A DNA stretch of 64,000 bases from Bacteroidetes bacterium UBA1935 (GTDB lineage: Bacteria > Bacteroidota > Bacteroidia > Chitinophagales > Chitinophagaceae): contig DDFF01000015.1 in the NCBI GenBank assembly GCA_002337045.1, forward strand, positions 145,826-209,825. The letters are read 5' to 3'. Positions 1 to 9,501 of this stretch are shown here, piece after piece (position 1 is the first letter of the stretch; each line of letters starts with the position of its first letter). The notes under the pieces are model-generated. The model was not told the DNA's origin, ran no database searches, and saw only the letters and a program-made list of their open reading frames with translations. A program made the translations under genes and the position numbers.

Positions 1-1485
1 GATAGTGATTTCATGTTGGCCGCGGCTGTATTGTTGGTCTGCAATGGTACGTATCAATCGTCCGTTAGCATCAAATATCTGCATACGAACATTCCCGCCG
101 TCTGAATTGAATTTGAAAGAAGTGCTGTTTATAAACGGATTCGGATAGTTTTGTTCCAGTGCTTCGTTGCTGCCACCTTCCTGTGTGTTGATGGAGGTGC
201 CTGCGCTTTTGAATACCGGCAATACAGGGAAGCTGTTCATAAGGATATCATTCACATCGTTAATATCCAGTTCAAACCAATCGGCAAGTACCGCCGCGTA
301 TATACCCCTGAAGTCGTTTTGCATAGGTACATTGTCTGCAGTTGTAGCATTGGCAGGAAGTATAGGGTTAGAGCCAATAATACCCGGATTAACACCAGGG
401 CCAAACACCATAACAGGGGCAGCAGAACCGTGATCTGTACCACCACTGGAGTTAGACTTTATGCGTCGTCCGAATTCGCTCATCGTCATTGCAGCAACAC
501 GAGTTTGGAAATCGAGTAGTTTAGCATCATCAAAGAATGCATATACTGCCTCCGATATTTTTTGCATCAGGGTAGCATGTGTACCTATTGTTGTGTCTGT
601 TGCATCTGTTTGGTTAGAGTGTGTGTCAAAACCACCAAGACTTACTACATAGATTGGTGTTTTTAGTCCACCTGCTATTAGGCGGGCAACAATCTTCAAC
701 TGGTCTGCCAATGAGTTGTTGGTAGGATATAAAGAAGATAGATTGTTTGCTTTTGCCGCAGCATCTTTAATTACCTGATTGTAGGTTTGGGTTTGCTGCA
801 TTATATAACGAATGAATGTGAGTTCATGTCCTGCAGGTGTAGCAGGTGCAGGGTCTACAAGGTTGTTTACAATCTGGTAAAAGCTATTGATGTTCGATAT
901 AGCCATTGCAGCATTAATATTGGCTCCCTGTGTTATCATAGAAACACCTGAACCTATTTGTATTGCTAAGGGATCGGGCATATCTACACTCGGGTAGTCT
1001 TTAGGATAGCCCGGAAATTTTTTGTCTATATAGCGGCCAAGCCAACCCGATTCTTCATACACTTTAGAATCAGAAGCACTGAACCATATATCTGTAGCAC
1101 GGAAGTGAGAAAAATTAGGATCGGGATAACTTACACCTTGTGTGATGTTGACCATGCCGTCTGCATACATTTTTTGTATCCCTGTCATAGCCGGGTGCAA
1201 ACCGGTAATGTTTGTACCAGACAAAGACAGTACTTTATTCTGTGGTATCAGAATGTTTGAGCGGGCGTTAGACAGCTCACTGTATTTGTCAATCGGTATA
1301 ACCATGTTAAGCCCATCGTTACCACCATTCAGTTGTATGACAATGAGAACACGCCCTGTGCTTGCGGTAGACTTGGCCATCATTTGCAACAGCGGATGAT
1401 CTGCATACGTACTGATAGGTATGCCATTTATCATAAATGCCAGGCCCGCAGCGGGCGTTACTTTTAAGAAATCTCTGCGTTTCAT
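1..1485 (-). CDS. DUF1501 family exported protein with T9SS type A C-terminal domain (3' end off the window)
   Basis: Translated from the ATG at 1485, the frame is open for 495 codons to the window edge, so the C-terminus is missing. The N-terminus has a twin-arginine-like signal (KRRDFLK followed by a hydrophobic stretch). Residues of about 45-430 look like a DUF1501 (sulfatase-like) domain, with early QLNGGNDGLN and later GGFDTHSNQ and MSEFGRR motifs. From about residue 440 QNYPNPF opens a T9SS type A sorting domain, so surface export is expected. The gene lies 27 bases downstream of a DUF1800 gene on the same strand; DUF1800-DUF1501 pairs are common in Bacteroidota and Planctomycetota. Enzymatic activity is not known. 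The family call is firm; the function is unknown. Confidence 0.88.
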   Translation of the reverse strand, partial: MKRRDFLKVTPAAGLAFMINGIPISTYADHPLLQMMAKSTASTGRVLIVIQLNGGNDGLNMVIPIDKYSELSNARSNILIPQNKVLSLSGTNITGLHPAMTGIQKMYADGMVNITQGVSYPDPNFSHFRATDIWFSASDSKVYEESGWLGRYIDKKFPGYPKDYPSVDMPDPLAIQIGSGVSMITQGANINAAMAISNINSFYQIVNNLVDPAPATPAGHELTFIRYIMQQTQTYNQVIKDAAAKANNLSSLYPTNNSLADQLKIVARLIAGGLKTPIYVVSLGGFDTHSNQTDATDTTIGTHATLMQKISEAVYAFFDDAKLLDFQTRVAAMTMSEFGRRIKSNSSGGTDHGSAAPVMVFGPGVNPGIIGSNPILPANATTADNVPMQNDFRGIYAAVLADWFELDINDVNDILMNSFPVLPVFKSAGTSINTQEGGSNEALEQNYPNPFINSTSFKFNSDGGNVRMQIFDANGRLIRTIADQQYSRGQHEITI

Positions 1486-1512
1486 ATCTGCAGTTTTACC
1501 CGATAAAGAAGT

Positions 1513-3228
1513 TTAACATAAATGGTGTTCCGGCAAACGAAGCAATTCTATCAATGTGTTAGTAAGTCTCGTTTTTACAGTATTTGTATTAGTAGTATTG
1601 GGGTTAGATAAGTAATTGGTCCATGCAGTAGTCCAATAATAATCTGATGTTTGTCCTGAAAGAAGCTGACTGTCTTTCAGCGCTTTTTTAGAAGCGGCAC
1701 TTAGCGGCAGCCCCAGACAATATTTTACAAAGAAATCTATCAGCGCGTTAGGGTCACTTGCATTATTACATTGTTTTGCAAACTCCATTACATCTATTTT
1801 AACTGTAGTGCCTGTACCCGCGGAGAAGCCTGAGTTCAGCATCATATCAGCAAATGCCATGCGCTTGGGCAGCGTTGTGGAATTTATCCATATCTCATAA
1901 AAATCCGGAGATTGGTAGAAGGCAGGCCACCCCGAAACGTTTGGCGGATCGCCCAAATCCATAGCCAAGGAGCTGCCGTAACTACGTAGATAGTTCCATA
2001 GCGTATATGTTTTGTCTACCGATATTGTAGTAGGGATGTTTACCTGCATTGTGCGGAACATTCCAACCATATAATCAAGCGGTGTGCGAATAAAACAGGC
2101 TCGGCTATTTATATCATAGAAGTGCTCACTTTTTAGTAGTGTTTCCAATACCGGTTTGATGTCGTAGTTGTTGTTTACAAGCAGAGCAGCCAGAGGGCCT
2201 ATGATATTGGTTTCTACCGTGCTGTCTATATCATAATAAACAAAGCACCTGTATAGCTTTCTGCAGATGTGTAGTGCAGTGTCATGGCTCCTGAAAATCA
2301 TATACAGTAAGTCGTCTACCTCACTTGCGCCCGCGCTACCTGTTTTGCCAACTACTACATAATTACCGTAATAAGAAGAAAATGATTTATTGGCAGTTTC
2401 ATGTTTAGTAGCGTCAAAATAACTGGTAACGGTTGTATTATTTATGCGCCAGCCGGTTAATACTTTTGCAGCTGCTTTGATGTCGTCTTCATCATATATG
2501 GGGGTGAATCCTTTTCCTATTGTGAACAGCTCTTGTAGTTCTCGTGCATAGTTTTCGTCAGGTGCTGTTTTGGTATTCAGATACCCGTTCAGGTATACGA
2601 GCATTGCAGGGTCCAGTGTCACATTTTTTACAATGGATTTAAAATTACCCAACGCATTTGCCCTGAACATAGCATTTAGTTTGTATGACCTTCTTGCATC
2701 ACCTACACTAAGCACTTCTGTTGCAAAATGATTATGCCAAAACAATACCATTTTCTCTTGTATGCTCATATCTTGATTCAGCATCTGCCCCATCCACCAA
2801 GACTTGAAGGAATAATTGCGTTGACCTGCAGTATTACTGTCGTACGGTGCATTTACCCACGTTTGCCCGAGTGGTACAGTTGGGTCTGCAACTACCGCAT
2901 TGTAATTATTAAGCGGCGGTGTTGGAGCCGTAGTAGGTAGCGTAAGTATTTTGTCTACTGCCTGGCTCATAGTCATTCCCAACAAGGTGTTTACATCTGT
3001 AGGTTTTACACCAAAAGTTGTTCGGCGCAACAGATGAATGGCCTCGTTATCTGTCCAGGAACCCGTATATGGGTTAAGTGTAGATGTAGTTTTATTATGT
3101 CCTGTAGGAGCAGTTTTGTTTACATATTTTTGGTAAACCTGATCTTTTTCAAGACTTATGTTTTGCGTATGAGCTTCTTTTTCGGCAATAACCTGTTCGA
3201 AAAACTCACGACGGTTTCCTTTACCCAT
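1513..3228 (-). CDS. DUF1800 domain-containing protein
   Basis: This 571-residue protein carries the hallmark DUF1800 motifs: HLLRRTTFG near residue 85, KMVLFWHNHFATE near 160, and ENYARELQELFTIG near 225, followed by the typical C-terminal region with DPPNVSGWP. I see no obvious signal peptide: the N-terminus is a charged segment starting MGKGNRREFF. That is odd, because its partner DUF1501 protein clearly is exported. The gene is transcribed leftward into the DUF1501 gene with a 27-base gap, indicating an operon. The biochemical role of DUF1800 is not established; partnership with DUF1501 is inferred from adjacency. Confidence 0.9.
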   Translation of the reverse strand: MGKGNRREFFEQVIAEKEAHTQNISLEKDQVYQKYVNKTAPTGHNKTTSTLNPYTGSWTDNEAIHLLRRTTFGVKPTDVNTLLGMTMSQAVDKILTLPTTAPTPPLNNYNAVVADPTVPLGQTWVNAPYDSNTAGQRNYSFKSWWMGQMLNQDMSIQEKMVLFWHNHFATEVLSVGDARRSYKLNAMFRANALGNFKSIVKNVTLDPAMLVYLNGYLNTKTAPDENYARELQELFTIGKGFTPIYDEDDIKAAAKVLTGWRINNTTVTSYFDATKHETANKSFSSYYGNYVVVGKTGSAGASEVDDLLYMIFRSHDTALHICRKLYRCFVYYDIDSTVETNIIGPLAALLVNNNYDIKPVLETLLKSEHFYDINSRACFIRTPLDYMVGMFRTMQVNIPTTISVDKTYTLWNYLRSYGSSLAMDLGDPPNVSGWPAFYQSPDFYEIWINSTTLPKRMAFADMMLNSGFSAGTGTTVKIDVMEFAKQCNNASDPNALIDFFVKYCLGLPLSAASKKALKDSQLLSGQTSDYYWTTAWTNYLSNPNTTNTNTVKTRLTNTLIELLRLPEHHLC

Positions 3229-3399
3229 AACCGTATATTTTATTAATAGACTATTGTTTCTGCTAGTAGGTTTAATGAAAAGTTAAAAACATTATATGTG
3301 TTTTCATAGCTCTTAACCATATTTTAATACGTTGATATTCATTATGTTAAGTAGCGGGATTGTGAATTACTGATTGTGTTGAGTAATTTGTTAAGCAAT

Positions 3400-5802
3400 A
3401 TGTATAGACTGTACACTATTGTAATGCTATTGTGTTGCTGCATTCATGTACATGCCCAACGCACACAAACCATACGTGGTAATATTACCGATAAAGAATC
3501 TAAGACGCCGTTGATAGGGGTTATTGTGAGGGTGGTTGGTGTAGCACCTGAGATAGGAAGCGTAAGTGATGAAAACGGAGCTTATGTATTGAAAGCTGCA
3601 CCTGTTGGTAAGCTGACTATTGAAGCTAAGTACATGGGGTATCAGCCAGTGATGCTTGCCAATATCCTTGTGACATCGGGCAAAGAGGTAGTGCTGAATA
3701 TAGAGATGGAGGAGTCTGCTACAAAGATGCAGGAGGTAGAGGTGAAGGCTAAGAAAGAACACATCAACGAAATGGCAGTAGTGAGTGCCAAGACTTTTGA
3801 TGTATCTGAAACAGAACGCTACGCAGGCAGCAGATCAGACCCTGCGCGTATGGCATCCAATTTTGCAGGTGTGCAAGGTGCAGATGATTCCAGAAATGAT
3901 ATCATTATTCGTGGCAACTCTCCACAAGGTGTTTTGTGGAGGCTTGAGGAAATAGACATTCCCAACCCGAACCACTTTGCAGTGCCTGGAACAACAGGCG
4001 GCCCTGTAAGTATGCTGAACAACAAGACACTTGCCAACAGCGATTTCTTTACAGGGGCTTTCCCTGCAGAGTATGGTAACTCTACTGCAGGTGTTTTTGA
4101 TTTGAAAATGCGCAATGGTAATAACAAGCGTCACGAGTTTACAGGGCAGTTAGGGTTTCTGGGAACGGAGCTTGCAGCAGAAGGACCCATCTCTAAGAAT
4201 AGTGGGGCATCTTATTTATTTACTTACAGGTATTCGACATTAAAACTGTTTGAAGGCCTGAATATAAAAATAGGCACCAGCTCTATACCCAACTATCAGG
4301 ATGCGGCGTTGAAACTAAACTTCCCTTTAGGTAAAAAGGCAAATCTGTCTGTGTTTGGTATTGGTGGACTTAGTAAGATAGACCTTATAGTAAGCAAGCT
4401 CACAGACAGGCCTGAGGAATTGTACGGAGAGAGTGACAGAGACCAGTACTTTTATTCTAACACAGGTATAGTAGGGGCATCATTCAACTACCTGATAAAT
4501 AAGAATACCTATACAAAGTTTGTGATTGCAGAAACGGTAAACGAAATAGGCGCACATCATGATAAAGTATTTCGCAATACAAACTGGCAGGTAGATTCTC
4601 TGAAGAATGTACTGGGTTATATGTTCAATACAAAAACTACAAGTGCACACTGGTACATCAATACAAAACTATCTGCACGCTCTGTAGTAAGAGCAGGTAT
4701 AGTAAACAGCTACTATAGTGTGAACCTTGTAGACAGCAGCAGACAGTATCCGCCAAGCAGGCAAGACTGGCAACAAAGACTAAATTATAAAGGTGGTACA
4801 GATTTGTTGCAGGGGTATGTACAGTATAAGTATCGCCCCAGTGATGTATTGACACTAACAGCAGGGCTACACGCACAGTATCTGACACATAATAGCAAAG
4901 TAGCTATAGAGCCTCGAATTGGTATGCGTTGGCGTTTGTCATCTTCAGGTGTTATGACTGCAGGATACGGCCTGCATAGTCAAATGCAGCAATTGTATCA
5001 GTACTATGCGCACTTGCCGCAGCATACACAGACTGTTATGCACAACCATAATATGGGCTTTACCAGAAGCCATCATGTAGTAGCAGGGTATGAACATGCA
5101 TTGTCTAAAGTATTAAGGCTGCGTACAGAAGTGTATTATCAGTACCTGTTTAATGTGCCGATTGAAATGCGAGCAGGTTCTTCGTTCTCCGGACTCAATC
5201 AAGGTGCGTCATTTTCAAGATTGTTCCCTGATGTATTGGTGAATAAAGGGACAGGTTATAACTACGGGCTAGAGTTGACGATAGAGAAGACATTCAGTCA
5301 AAACTTTTATGTACTTGCGACAGGTTCTGTGTTTGACTCGAAAGCAAAAGGCAATGATGGGGTATACCGAAATACAGACTACAATACGCGCTTTGCTACC
5401 AACCTGCTGGCAGGCTATGAGCCAAAGTTGGGTAAGAATAGTGTACTGATTACAGGTGTTAAAGTAACCTACGCAGGTGGCAGATTATATTCTCCACCCG
5501 ATGTCGCAGCATCTAACGCTCTTGGTGATTTAGTAGTTGTCGATTCTGCAAGAAACACATTGCGTTTCCCCGATTACTTCAGGGCTGATGCTAAATTGGG
5601 AGTACGCATTAATGCCAGGAAACTGACACACGAAATAGCTGTAGATCTTGTAAACGTATTTGGTATTAAAAACATCTTATCGCTTACCTACAATGCAGAT
5701 TTAGGTGCGCAGGGGGTATATCCGTTTGTAAAATCGTATCAATTGGGCTTTTTGCCGTTATTTTACTACCGCATAGATTTTGGCAGCGGCAAAAACAGAT
5801 AG
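3400..5802 (+). CDS. TonB-dependent outer-membrane receptor with carboxypeptidase-regulatory-like N-domain
   Basis: I start at the ATG at 3400, giving 800 residues with a signal peptide ending near VHAQ; a GTG 24 bases upstream is possible but adds only charged and polar residues before the signal. After the signal comes a CarboxypepD_reg-like beta-sandwich (about residues 20-100, TIRGNITDKESKTPLIGV), then a plug domain (about 120-240, containing DIIIRGNSPQGVLWRLE and the AEYGNSTAGVFDL segment), then a beta-barrel to the C-terminus. The family imports nutrients through the outer membrane using TonB-ExbBD energy. The substrate cannot be read from sequence, and no SusD partner follows. An acyltransferase gene begins 5 bases downstream. 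Confidence 0.9.
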   Translation: MYRLYTIVMLLCCCIHVHAQRTQTIRGNITDKESKTPLIGVIVRVVGVAPEIGSVSDENGAYVLKAAPVGKLTIEAKYMGYQPVMLANILVTSGKEVVLNIEMEESATKMQEVEVKAKKEHINEMAVVSAKTFDVSETERYAGSRSDPARMASNFAGVQGADDSRNDIIIRGNSPQGVLWRLEEIDIPNPNHFAVPGTTGGPVSMLNNKTLANSDFFTGAFPAEYGNSTAGVFDLKMRNGNNKRHEFTGQLGFLGTELAAEGPISKNSGASYLFTYRYSTLKLFEGLNIKIGTSSIPNYQDAALKLNFPLGKKANLSVFGIGGLSKIDLIVSKLTDRPEELYGESDRDQYFYSNTGIVGASFNYLINKNTYTKFVIAETVNEIGAHHDKVFRNTNWQVDSLKNVLGYMFNTKTTSAHWYINTKLSARSVVRAGIVNSYYSVNLVDSSRQYPPSRQDWQQRLNYKGGTDLLQGYVQYKYRPSDVLTLTAGLHAQYLTHNSKVAIEPRIGMRWRLSSSGVMTAGYGLHSQMQQLYQYYAHLPQHTQTVMHNHNMGFTRSHHVVAGYEHALSKVLRLRTEVYYQYLFNVPIEMRAGSSFSGLNQGASFSRLFPDVLVNKGTGYNYGLELTIEKTFSQNFYVLATGSVFDSKAKGNDGVYRNTDYNTRFATNLLAGYEPKLGKNSVLITGVKVTYAGGRLYSPPDVAASNALGDLVVVDSARNTLRFPDYFRADAKLGVRINARKLTHEIAVDLVNVFGIKNILSLTYNADLGAQGVYPFVKSYQLGFLPLFYYRIDFGSGKNR

Positions 5803-5807
5803 TACAG

Positions 5808-6812
5808 ATGAATGAAAAGCACCTGAACGGGCTTACAGCAACCCGCGGTTTTGCCGCATTGATGATTGTGATATTTCACTTCGGGCTCAATGTATTTCCG
5901 TTCAAACATATGCAACCCTTCTTTGCAAAAGGAAATGTGGCAGTTAGTTATTTCTTTACGCTGTCTGGGTTTATTATGTGCTATACATATTTCAATCAGC
6001 AGGTCCAATACAAAGACTATCTGAAAAGAAGAATAGCGCGCATAGCACCATTGTATTGGGTGGCTATGATAATATCCATCATTCGGGTAAGAGACGAAGC
6101 GCAGCTTGGATTTAAAACACTATTGAATTTCTTTTTTGCGCAGGCATATCTTCCCGGATATGCATTGACGATAAACAGTGCAGGATGGTCTTTGTCTGTA
6201 GAGATGCTTTTTTATCTGTTGTTTCCTTTATTGCTTTTATTATATAAAGCCAATCAGCAACGCTTTGCTTATAGTGCTTTATTGTTCTACGTGCTATCGC
6301 AATTGGTACACCTATGGATGGTAGCACACGCAAAGCCCAATAACAATAACTGGCACGAGCTCACCTATTATTTCCCGTTTGCCCACCTGAATGAATTTGT
6401 AATAGGTATGGCAGGTTATTATTTCTATACCCATAACAAAGAACAACTTAGCAAGATGCCTGTATTGGTAACGTTTGCCTTGGTTGTGTTGAGCATTATA
6501 TATCTACCATTCAGCAAGCATAATGGGTTGCTGGCACCACTATTTGTATTGATGATAGTTGGTATAGCCTGCAAGAAAGATAGTTGGCTTAGTGCAAAGC
6601 CGTTGGTATGGTTGGGAGAGGTGAGCTATGGTATATACATATTGCAGATGCCAGTAAACTTTTATCTGTCTAAACTGAATGCTAAATATCTGGGGCTTAC
6701 TACCAATTGGTTCTTTCTGTTCTTTGTAATTGTATTGGTTGTAGTATCGGCATTATGCTACAGTTATATAGAAAAGCCGCTGCGCAGGAAAATCAATAGT
6801 TTGAAAATATGA
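5808..6812 (+). CDS. Acyltransferase 3 family membrane protein (OafA/YrhL-like)
   Basis: The 334-residue polytopic protein opens with LTATRGFAALMIVIFHFG, the typical first helix of the acyltransferase 3 family with its conserved His. It continues with about ten hydrophobic helices and ends in a basic tail after YIEKPLRRK, the usual closing motif. Such enzymes O-acetylate or O-acylate sugars of surface polysaccharides or antibiotics at the inner membrane; the substrate here is unknown. It begins 5 bases after the receptor stop codon, so the two are almost certainly co-transcribed. A strong hairpin terminator lies about 155 bases downstream. Confidence 0.88.
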   Translation: MNEKHLNGLTATRGFAALMIVIFHFGLNVFPFKHMQPFFAKGNVAVSYFFTLSGFIMCYTYFNQQVQYKDYLKRRIARIAPLYWVAMIISIIRVRDEAQLGFKTLLNFFFAQAYLPGYALTINSAGWSLSVEMLFYLLFPLLLLLYKANQQRFAYSALLFYVLSQLVHLWMVAHAKPNNNNWHELTYYFPFAHLNEFVIGMAGYYFYTHNKEQLSKMPVLVTFALVVLSIIYLPFSKHNGLLAPLFVLMIVGIACKKDSWLSAKPLVWLGEVSYGIYILQMPVNFYLSKLNAKYLGLTTNWFFLFFVIVLVVVSALCYSYIEKPLRRKINSLKI

Positions 6813-6968
6813 GTGTAAAATTGTTTTGTTTATGTGCAGACAAACATTGTAATATTGCAAGATGAATAACATGTATAAACACGCCAAACATTGTTGGAAG
6901 CCTTGCATAGCGAAGGGTGCGTGTACATTATTCTAATATCTGACAGATTATTTACAAAACGTATATAC

Positions 6969-7000
6969 AGCCCTTCGGTAAACCCCGAAGGGCTTTTTTT
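6969..7000 (+). terminator. Rho-independent terminator
   Basis: A perfect 10-bp stem (6969-6978 with 6985-6994) and a 6-base loop are followed by seven T residues. It would end the receptor-acyltransferase transcript. The 212-base gap 6813-7024 holds nothing else convincing. Confidence 0.85.
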
Positions 7001-7024
7001 ATAACTATACTAAAACAGGCATAG

Positions 7025-7435
7025 ATGAAACTGATAAACAAAAAAATATGCATGGGCAAGGACATTGGCATTCATGGCAATCTGTTCGGCGGCATATTGA
7101 TGGCATGGATTGACGAAGCTGCAGCAGCATTTGCTACTGAGTATTGCCATACACCCAACATGGTGACGCTGAGGGTAGGTGAGTTGTTGTTTAAAAAACC
7201 AATTAAAACAGGTAATCACATACGTGTGTATGGTGAGGTAGCTCATTTGGGCAGTACCTCCATTACACTGAATATTGATGTGCGTAAATACAATCTGTAT
7301 AGTGGTGAAGAAACTGTGGTGTGTACTACATCCATCACATTTGTGCGTATAGATGACGATGGCAACCCGACACCTATAGGGGAGTCTATCAAAAAGAAAC
7401 ACAGGGAACAACTTGAAGTTGCTGCATTGGGATAA
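7025..7435 (+). CDS. Hotdog-fold acyl-CoA thioesterase (YciA/BACH-like)
   Basis: At 136 residues it has the length of single-hotdog acyl-CoA hydrolases. It contains the signature helix segment GNLFGGILMAWIDEAA (residues 18-33), in which Asn19 and Asp30 correspond to the usual catalytic or substrate-positioning residues. The segment VTLRVGELLFKKPIKTGNHI matches the expected second motif. It would hydrolyse fatty acyl-CoA to free acid and CoA in the cytoplasm; chain-length preference is not predictable. It stands alone between two terminators and converges with the AIM24-family gene. Confidence 0.85.
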   Translation: MKLINKKICMGKDIGIHGNLFGGILMAWIDEAAAAFATEYCHTPNMVTLRVGELLFKKPIKTGNHIRVYGEVAHLGSTSITLNIDVRKYNLYSGEETVVCTTSITFVRIDDDGNPTPIGESIKKKHREQLEVAALG

Positions 7436-7469
7436 AACAAAAGCAGCCTCATAGGCTGCTTTTGTTTTT
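7434..7469. terminator. Bidirectional terminator between convergent genes
   Basis: A perfect 13-bp stem (7437-7449 with 7453-7465) has a 3-base loop, an A-tract on the left and a T-tract on the right. It can serve both the thioesterase gene and the AIM24-family gene. Confidence 0.85.
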
Positions 7470-7488
7470 GTAATGATATTGGGAAAGA

Positions 7489-8280
7489 CTACCACCCGTC
7501 ACCATCCAGCATATTGCCGATGCCGCCCAGAATGCTGCCTTCTTCTTTGCGTTTGTAAGTGCCGTAAGAAAGTATACGGCCTGCCAGCCTGCTGATGGGC
7601 AGTGTCTGTATCCACACTGTACCGGGGCCGCGGAGTGTTGCAAAGAACACACCCTCGCCGCCAAACAGAGTGTTTTTGATACCGCCTACAAACTGTATGT
7701 CGTATTCTACATTGCGGGTAAATGCTACGATACAACCCGTGTCTATTTTCAGCAGTTCTCCGGGTTGCAGTTCGCGTTTTGTTACGTGGCCACCGGCATG
7801 AACAAATGCATGACCGTCGCCTTCCAGTTTTTCCATAATGAAGCCCTCGCCACCAAACAGGCCTGTACCCAGTTTCTTTTGGAATTCTATACCAATAGAA
7901 ACACCTTTAGCCGCGCACAGGAATGCATCTTTCTGGCATATTACTCTATTACCTAGTTCCTGCAAATCGAGCGGGATGATTTTACCAGGATACGGTGATG
8001 CAAACGATACACGTTTTTTACCCTGTCCTGTGTTTGTATAGGTTGTCATAAAAAGGCTTTCACCCGTCAGCATGCGTTTGCCTGCAGAGAAGAGTTTGCC
8101 CATCAGGCTTTGGTTGGGCATACTGCCATCACCCAATACTGTTTCCATTTGTATGCCGTCATCCATCATCATAAAGCTGCCTGCTTCTGCAATGGCTGTC
8201 TCCTGTGGGTCCAGCTCTATCTCTACATATTGCATTTCCTCTCCGTGGATGTGGTAATCAATTTCGTGGTTGTTGCGCAT
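7489..8280 (-). CDS. AIM24 / TIGR00266 family protein
   Basis: The 263-residue protein has the repeated glycine-rich beta pattern of the AIM24 (TIGR00266) family: AEAGSFMMMDDGIQM near residue 30, GTGLFGGEGF near 137, and NTLFGGEGVFFATLRGPG near 205. These are characteristic. There is no signal peptide or membrane helix. Bacterial members are widespread but lack a settled biochemical role; the yeast namesake is a mitochondrial inner-membrane organiser. It is monocistronic as far as can be seen, with a -7-like element 26 bases upstream of its ATG. Confidence 0.88.
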   Translation of the reverse strand: MRNNHEIDYHIHGEEMQYVEIELDPQETAIAEAGSFMMMDDGIQMETVLGDGSMPNQSLMGKLFSAGKRMLTGESLFMTTYTNTGQGKKRVSFASPYPGKIIPLDLQELGNRVICQKDAFLCAAKGVSIGIEFQKKLGTGLFGGEGFIMEKLEGDGHAFVHAGGHVTKRELQPGELLKIDTGCIVAFTRNVEYDIQFVGGIKNTLFGGEGVFFATLRGPGTVWIQTLPISRLAGRILSYGTYKRKEEGSILGGIGNMLDGDGW

Positions 8281-8305
8281 AGTGTTTTTATAAAAATTAG
8301 CTTGT

Positions 8306-8313
8306 CAAAACTA
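8306..8313 (-). promoter_or_regulatory. -7 element TAGTTTTG for the AIM24-family gene
   Basis: Read on the minus strand this matches the Bacteroidota -7 consensus TAnnTTTG, 26 bases before the ATG. No clear -33 TTTG is at the right distance, so this is a partial promoter call. Confidence 0.5.
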
Positions 8314-8362
8314 TGAGGTTAATAAATGTGTAATATATAAAGCTCTGTTAAATCAGTTATAT

Positions 8363-9427
8363 TTAATAGCAATCAGTGTTGCCAAGCGTAGTTCTTATTT
8401 CATTATCCCATGCTTTCTGTTCAGTTGGTTTTGTGCCGTGTACTGTTTCTTTATCATAATTGTTTTGCAACACAGCGCCTTCTTTGTCTGCATCTCGCAG
8501 CAGGTTTTCCAATTCAGTCTGGTAGTTTTCTATGGTGAAGCTGTAATTACGAATCTTATCAGCCAATCTGCATGCATTTAAAGCTGTGATATCAAAATGT
8601 AGTTGTTCATGGTTAAGTGTTTTTGCACTTCTGCCATTTGGTTTGCACCACGAATGTTGCTTGTCGAAGTATACATTCAATGATACGTCCAGTTTCACTG
8701 TTCTTCCTTTTCTTTCATGACTGTACTTCATAGCTATACCACTATAGGTAGCTGCAGCACCCTTGCTTAATTCATCGGGTTCTCCTTCAAAATCATTAAG
8801 GGTTAGTTTTCGGTTTTTGTTATAATAGATTGCGCCCTTATCGCCTGCTGGCACAATTTTAACCAATGCCATAACCCCTGCGGTTCCTTCTGATTTTGTA
8901 TACCAATTATCAAAGTCTTGCAGGCCGCGTTCTACATTGCTTTTTATCAATTTCTCAATATATGCACTGGCATCAAAGCCTGTTTGTATATAGCCTGAAC
9001 CTGTGTATTCAACCAGTTTATTTCCGTTCTGATAAAATGCAACGCCATAGGCAAGGTCGGCCTGCTGACCCATACTTACATTCTTTTCAGAAATGCGTAG
9101 TTGAGTGATGTGCATTTCCAATCCATCAAGCTGCGTGTTTTGCTGAATACTGTTGTTGATGAATGTTTCAATAGCTTTAGCTGCTCCGCCTTCCAGATTG
9201 ATAGGTACTACTTTGTTGGCTATACCAGCGCGCATAGTGCCTATATTATCCTTCTCCTCACGGTCGTCTACTATGGTTGTTATGTAGTAGTTGTGCGGTG
9301 TGTAGAGTTTTTTGTTAGGTTTTAGTTTAATAATGTGTGCTTCCTGTGCAGATAGCTGCATGGCGTAGGTAAGCAGTAAAATGGTTTGTAAGAATCTGTT
9401 TATCACAATATTATTCTGAATATTCAC
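8363..9427 (-). CDS. Exported DUF922-like putative zinc protease (HEQLH motif)
   Basis: The 354-residue protein has an N-terminal hydrophobic segment ending MQLSAQ, consistent with export. The first half has no recognisable family. The second half resembles DUF922: LTLNDFEGEP near residue 208, a predicted beta-rich segment, and the motif HEQLH at 273-277 (an HExxH zinc site) followed by a long charged helix. The family is described as predicted metalloproteases. The HExxH motif is seen directly; proteolytic activity is inference. It is divergently transcribed from the sigma factor gene, sharing a 74-base region. Confidence 0.7.
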   Translation of the reverse strand: MNIQNNIVINRFLQTILLLTYAMQLSAQEAHIIKLKPNKKLYTPHNYYITTIVDDREEKDNIGTMRAGIANKVVPINLEGGAAKAIETFINNSIQQNTQLDGLEMHITQLRISEKNVSMGQQADLAYGVAFYQNGNKLVEYTGSGYIQTGFDASAYIEKLIKSNVERGLQDFDNWYTKSEGTAGVMALVKIVPAGDKGAIYYNKNRKLTLNDFEGEPDELSKGAAATYSGIAMKYSHERKGRTVKLDVSLNVYFDKQHSWCKPNGRSAKTLNHEQLHFDITALNACRLADKIRNYSFTIENYQTELENLLRDADKEGAVLQNNYDKETVHGTKPTEQKAWDNEIRTTLGNTDCY

Positions 9428-9501
9428 AAACGAAAATACTTATTCCCGCGTTTCAATGTTTGAAACAGTATTTTATATATTGTAAAAATTATAACCAAAA
9501 G

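Noticed and set aside
6862..6936. A 24-codon Cys-containing open frame in the gap after the acyltransferase gene
   Set aside because: It is very short, has no promoter-like element or recognisable family, and lies just before a terminator that better explains the region.
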